NCBI GenBank assembly: GCA_016213825.1
Contig: JACQZP010000030.1
Location: 186,001-250,000, forward strand
DNA from: Acetobacterium woodii
GTDB taxonomy: Bacteria; Bacillota; Clostridia; Eubacteriales; Eubacteriaceae
Direction: 5' to 3'
DNA length: 64,000 nucleotides
Part shown: in pieces, positions 60,624 through 64,000 of the stretch
How the letters are laid out: every line of letters starts with the position of its first letter
Numbering within the stretch: position 1 is the first letter of the stretch
The notes under the pieces: model-generated
The model's database searches: none
The model's input: only the letters and a program-made list of their open reading frames with translations
Told to the model about the DNA's origin: nothing
Program-made: the position numbers and the translations under genes

Positions 60624-61718
60624 ATGAAAAAAAGATTGGGAGTATTGATGCTTGCACTGATGCTAGTGGTTGTAAGCGTTGCAGGATGTAGTTCCGGTTC
60701 AACATCCAAGAAAAATGACGTCGTTAAGGTTGGTTTTCTTTACGTAGGACCCGCAGATGATGGTGGTTGGTCACAGGCACATGATAATGGTCGTGCAAAA
60801 ATGGTGGAAAACCTGGGTGGAAAAGTTGAAACCATCGTAAAAGAAAATGTACCTGAAGAAAAAAGCGCTGTTGTTTCTTCAATCAGAGACATGGTTGACC
60901 AAGGCTGTACCATTATTTTCGGAACCAGCTATGGTTTCATGGATGGAATGGTCGAAGCTGCCAAGGAATTCCCAGATGTTAAATTTGAACACTGTTCAGG
61001 TTACATGACTGCGGATAATTTAGGAACATACTTTGGAAAAATTGAAGAACCCCGATATCTTTCTGGTATCGTTGCCGGTTTAACAACCAAAACAAATAAA
61101 ATAGCCTATGTTGCAGCAATGCCAATTCCTGAAGTTATTCGTGGAATTAATGCTTTCGCACTGGGTGTCAAATCAGTAAACCCTGCCGCTACTGTTAATG
61201 TATCATGGACCAATACCTGGTATGACCCAACGGTTGAAAAAGCAGCAGCTGAAGCACTAATTCAGCAAGGCTGTGATGTAACTGCCCAGCATCAGGATTC
61301 AACAGCAACGATGGAAGCAGCTAAAGAAGCAGGAAAACTATCGATCGGTTATGACTTAAGTGCAGCCAAAACAATGCCTGAAGTCTATATGACAGCTCCA
61401 CTTTGGGATTTCAGTGGGTACTATACCGATACCGTACAATCTGTAATTGATGGCACCTGGAAATCAACACAATACTGGGGTGGTATGAATGATGGGATTG
61501 TTTTACTGGATACCTTAACAGCCCTTGCTCCTGGAACTGCACAAGGTCAAGTTGATGCTGCAACAAAAGCCATTAAATCTGGTCAGCTGACTATTTTCGC
61601 TGGCGAATTAAAAGATCAAACCGGCACAGTAAAAGTACCAGCTGGAACATCTATGACGGATGAAGCACTTTTGAGCATGGACTGGTTTGTTGATAACGTA
61701 GTTGGTAGTTTAAAATAA
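60624..61718 (+). CDS. BMP-family ABC transporter substrate-binding lipoprotein (probable nucleosides)
   Basis: 364 residues from ATG 60624 behind AGGAGGAAG; an upstream in-frame start at 60588 is rejected because the lipoprotein signal begins at 60624. Signal MKKRLGVLMLALMLVVVSVAGC with lipobox VAGC. The mature protein is a PnrA/Med-type binding protein: KVGFLYVGPADDGGWSQAHD, PDVKFEHCSGY, YLSGIVAGLTTKTNKIAYVAA, RGINAFALGVKSVNP and QHQDSTATMEAAKEAG. Characterised relatives bind purine or other nucleosides. It heads an operon with an ATPase and permease; an intergenic terminator probably lowers downstream expression. Confidence 0.92.
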   Translation: MKKRLGVLMLALMLVVVSVAGCSSGSTSKKNDVVKVGFLYVGPADDGGWSQAHDNGRAKMVENLGGKVETIVKENVPEEKSAVVSSIRDMVDQGCTIIFGTSYGFMDGMVEAAKEFPDVKFEHCSGYMTADNLGTYFGKIEEPRYLSGIVAGLTTKTNKIAYVAAMPIPEVIRGINAFALGVKSVNPAATVNVSWTNTWYDPTVEKAAAEALIQQGCDVTAQHQDSTATMEAAKEAGKLSIGYDLSAAKTMPEVYMTAPLWDFSGYYTDTVQSVIDGTWKSTQYWGGMNDGIVLLDTLTALAPGTAQGQVDAATKAIKSGQLTIFAGELKDQTGTVKVPAGTSMTDEALLSMDWFVDNVVGSLK

Positions 61719-61734
61719 TCAAAAAATGTAATAA

Positions 61735-61768
61735 CGGACAGAGTCTCATGGCTCTGTCCGCTATTTTT
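61735..61768 (+). terminator. Attenuating terminator inside the transporter operon
   Basis: CGGACAGAG/CTCTGTCCG hairpin followed by CTATTTTT, between binding-protein and ATPase genes. It commonly keeps the binding protein in excess. Confidence 0.75.
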
Positions 61769-61783
61769 AGTAAAGGTGAAAGC

Positions 61784-63322
61784 ATGAACAATGATTATGT
61801 CGTTAAAATGGAAAACATCACAAAGGTTTTTGGAAAGGTCAAAGCCCTGGATCATGTGGAATTTTCATTAAAAAAGGGAGAAGTGCATGCCATCCTCGGT
61901 GAGAACGGTGCTGGAAAAAGTTCACTGATGAATGTCTTAAATGGTATCTATATGCCAGATGAAGGACAGATTGAAGTGAAAGGCCAGGCTGTCAATATTA
62001 GTTCGCCGAAAATTGCCCTGGATTTGGGTATTGGGATGTTGCCTCAGCATTATAAACTGGTCGACGTTTTTTCGGCTCTGGAGAATGTTGCAGCCGGCAG
62101 CCGGAAGACCAGCCCCTTTTTAAATAAGAAAAAGATTTTAGATGAGATGGGGAAATTGATTGCTCAATTGGGAATGGATATTAATCCCAATAAAAAGGTT
62201 TATGAAATGTCGGTGGCCGAAAAACAAAGTTTGGAAATTTTTAAGGTGTTGTATCGTGGTGCTGATATTTTGATCCTTGATGAACCGACAGCAGTTCTGA
62301 CACCCCAGGAAATAAAGAACCTCTTTAAGATTGTCAGAAAAATGGTGGAAACCGGTTGCTCAGTGATTATTATTACCCATAAACTAGAAGAAGTCATGGA
62401 AATCAGTGACCGGATTACGATTATGCGTAAAGGTACTACGATTCAGACTGTTAATAAAGAAGAAACCACTCCTCAGGAATTGGCGGGCATGATGGTTGGC
62501 GATGTAATGGAACTCAATGTCCCTTATGTTGCGGTGGAACGGGGCAAAAAATGTCTGGAAGTCAAAAACATCACCGCCATTGACCGTAATAAGGTTCACA
62601 TTCTCGATCATGTCAGCTTCGATCTTTATGCCGGTGAAATTCTCGGGGTGGCTGGGATTGCCGGAAGCGGTCAAAAAGAATTGTGTGAAGGCATCGCCGG
62701 TCTGTATCATATTAAGTCCGGTGAAATTATTTTTGAAGGTGAAAATATTGTTGGCAAAAACCCGGAGAAAATCAGTCAAATGGGTATCAGTCTGAGTTTT
62801 GTTCCCGAGGATCGTCTGGGGATGGGTCTGGTTTCGTCAATGGATATTATTGATAATGTATTACTTAAAGATTACCGAAACACCAAAGGAATGGGGATTT
62901 CCCGGGTAGTTTCCCGGGATAAGGCCGAAGCTTTGGTTGAACGGTTGAATGTTTCGACTCCGGCTATTGAAAATCATGCCGTCAGTTTACTTTCGGGTGG
63001 CAATATTCAAAAGGTATTGTTAGGCCGGGAAATTGAGTTGGAACCCAAACTAATGGTAACAGCCTATGCTACCCGAGGTCTGGATGTGGGATCCTCCCAG
63101 ATCATTTATGAATTGTTAAATGAACAAAAAGTTAAAATGAAGCCAATTATGTATGTCGGTGAAGATCTGGATGTTCTAATGGGACTTTGTGACCGGATTA
63201 TGGTTTTGTGCGAAGGCCGCGTAACTGGTATTGTAGATCCGCGAAAAACCACCAAGGAAGCCATTGGATTGATGATGTCCGGCGTAATGAGTGAAGGAGA
63301 AGAAACATGCTCCATATCGTAA
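61784..63322 (+). CDS. ABC transporter ATP-binding protein, double NBD (NupO/YufO-like)
   Basis: 512 residues from ATG 61784 after AAAGGTG. Two nucleotide-binding domains. NBD1: Walker A GENGAGKSS, signature MSVAEKQSLEI, Walker B ILILDEPTAVL. NBD2 (from about 255): GIAGSGQKEL with no lysine-serine Walker A, signature LSGGNIQKVLLGREIE, and a Walker B region LMVTAYATRGLDVGSS. Degenerate NBD2 is usual for sugar/nucleoside importers of this type. Overlaps the permease start by 16 bases. It energises uptake with the BMP lipoprotein and permease. Confidence 0.93.
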   Translation: MNNDYVVKMENITKVFGKVKALDHVEFSLKKGEVHAILGENGAGKSSLMNVLNGIYMPDEGQIEVKGQAVNISSPKIALDLGIGMLPQHYKLVDVFSALENVAAGSRKTSPFLNKKKILDEMGKLIAQLGMDINPNKKVYEMSVAEKQSLEIFKVLYRGADILILDEPTAVLTPQEIKNLFKIVRKMVETGCSVIIITHKLEEVMEISDRITIMRKGTTIQTVNKEETTPQELAGMMVGDVMELNVPYVAVERGKKCLEVKNITAIDRNKVHILDHVSFDLYAGEILGVAGIAGSGQKELCEGIAGLYHIKSGEIIFEGENIVGKNPEKISQMGISLSFVPEDRLGMGLVSSMDIIDNVLLKDYRNTKGMGISRVVSRDKAEALVERLNVSTPAIENHAVSLLSGGNIQKVLLGREIELEPKLMVTAYATRGLDVGSSQIIYELLNEQKVKMKPIMYVGEDLDVLMGLCDRIMVLCEGRVTGIVDPRKTTKEAIGLMMSGVMSEGEETCSIS

Positions 63323-64000
63323 AAAAAGATGTTCCCAAAACACGGGAAAAAATAATTGTCCGGGTACTAGCCGTTTTGGCGGCGCTGGCAGTGGCATCAA
63401 TCATTGTTGTTTTTGCCGGGGCCAATCCCATTGAATTATATATTGGAATTTTTCAAGGTTGCTTTGGCACCATCCATCGATTTGCTGCGACCATTGTTAA
63501 AATGGTTCCCCTGCTGGTATTGTCCCTGGGGGTTATGATTGCTTTTAAAATGCGTTTTTGGAATATTGGCGCAGAAGGGCAGTTTTTGATGGGCGCAGTG
63601 GGAACAACCCTTGTGGTTCGGTCTTTCCCGAATCTACCCTTACCGATTATGCTGCTGACAATGGTACTGGTTTCCTTTGTATTTGGCGCAGTTTGGCTGA
63701 TGATTCCGGCTTTTTTCAAAGCCCGTTATGGTACCAATGAAACCTTATTTACGCTGATGCTAAATTATATCGCACTGACACTGGTAACTGCTTTGCAATA
63801 TGATTTCTGGAAAGATCCGGCAGCCAATGGGATGCCTAAAATTGCCAATCTTCCCAATAATGCTTTGCTTCCCAATGTGAGTGGGTTTAATCTCAGCATT
63901 TTGATGGCGGTTATCATTGTGTTGGCGATGTATTATTTTATGAATCGATCAAAAATTGGTTTTGAAATTTCGGTATTGGGTGAAAGTGAAAATACCGCTC
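63307..64000 (+). CDS. ABC transporter permease (nucleoside type), C-terminus beyond window
   Basis: An open frame from ATG 63307 runs off the right edge (231 codons seen). It overlaps the ATPase gene by 16 bases. Several hydrophobic helices and the BPD_transp_2 signature FWNIGAEGQFLMGAVG, plus ARYGTNETLFTLMLNYIAL, identify a RbsC/NupP-like permease. A second permease gene normally follows outside the window. Confidence 0.92.
   Translation, partial: MLHIVKKDVPKTREKIIVRVLAVLAALAVASIIVVFAGANPIELYIGIFQGCFGTIHRFAATIVKMVPLLVLSLGVMIAFKMRFWNIGAEGQFLMGAVGTTLVVRSFPNLPLPIMLLTMVLVSFVFGAVWLMIPAFFKARYGTNETLFTLMLNYIALTLVTALQYDFWKDPAANGMPKIANLPNNALLPNVSGFNLSILMAVIIVLAMYYFMNRSKIGFEISVLGESENTA

Overview
The window looks like chromosome of an anaerobic, low-GC Gram-positive of the Clostridia, most like Acetobacterium/Eubacterium. 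The signs are clostridial hydrophobic W-repeat (ChW) surface proteins, A/T-rich intergenic DNA with consensus SigA promoters and strong GGAGG ribosome sites, a CIRCE-controlled hrcA-grpE-dnaK-dnaJ cluster in Firmicute order, a cyclic-di-GMP-I riboswitch, and an EutS/EutP microcompartment pair. The genus is inferred from gene content, not from a marker comparison.

Layout. 1-1456: a truncated PocR-domain sensor and an XRE/S24 self-cleaving repressor, both on the minus strand. 1989-25415: a cell-surface region. It opens with an ECF sigma factor and its RsgI-like membrane anti-sigma factor. Four secreted ChW proteins follow (984, 667, 1458 and 1219 aa), each with three ChW repeats and then FIVAR-like, beta-helix or Ig-like repeats, and finally a 1907-aa secreted protein of about 17 Ig/triple-tyrosine repeats. 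That last gene has a c-di-GMP-I riboswitch and terminator in its leader. A RAYT (Y1) transposase with tandem repeats lies between the first two ChW genes. 25495-28830: a lipoprotein, proA and a tyrosine phosphatase, with several dispersed palindromic repeats between them.

28930-43731: the Firmicute heat-shock/ribosome supercluster hemW-hrcA-grpE-dnaK-dnaJ ... prmA-rsmE-mtaB-hinT-rpsU-yqeY. It is split by cysK-rrf2 and by an oppositely oriented block of eutS, eutP and a methylthioribose-kinase-like gene. 43912-46776: a CtpE-like P-type ATPase and three tRNA genes (Pro, Met, Phe). 46919-51104: an exported amidase, an M23 endopeptidase with a Pro/Val/Glu linker, a small paralogue of its N-terminal domain, and recX. 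51173-53696: divergent pyridoxal kinase and MocR/PdxR-type regulator. 53806-58277: a compact type IV pilus operon (pilin, four minor pilins, PilM, PilN, PilO) with no motor genes in the window. 58353-59711: a DUF308 membrane protein with a possible papain-like tail. 59765-64000: a MarR regulator divergent from a BMP-type nucleoside ABC transporter (binding lipoprotein, double ATPase, truncated permease).

The main themes are surface attachment (ChW proteins, riboswitch-controlled giant protein, pili, wall hydrolases) and household stress and translation functions. At least three families of short palindromic repeats fill the gaps. The most unusual items are the sigma/anti-sigma plus giant-surface-protein locus, the orphan EutS/EutP/kinase block inside the dnaK supercluster, the DUF308-peptidase-like fusion, and the repeat families.
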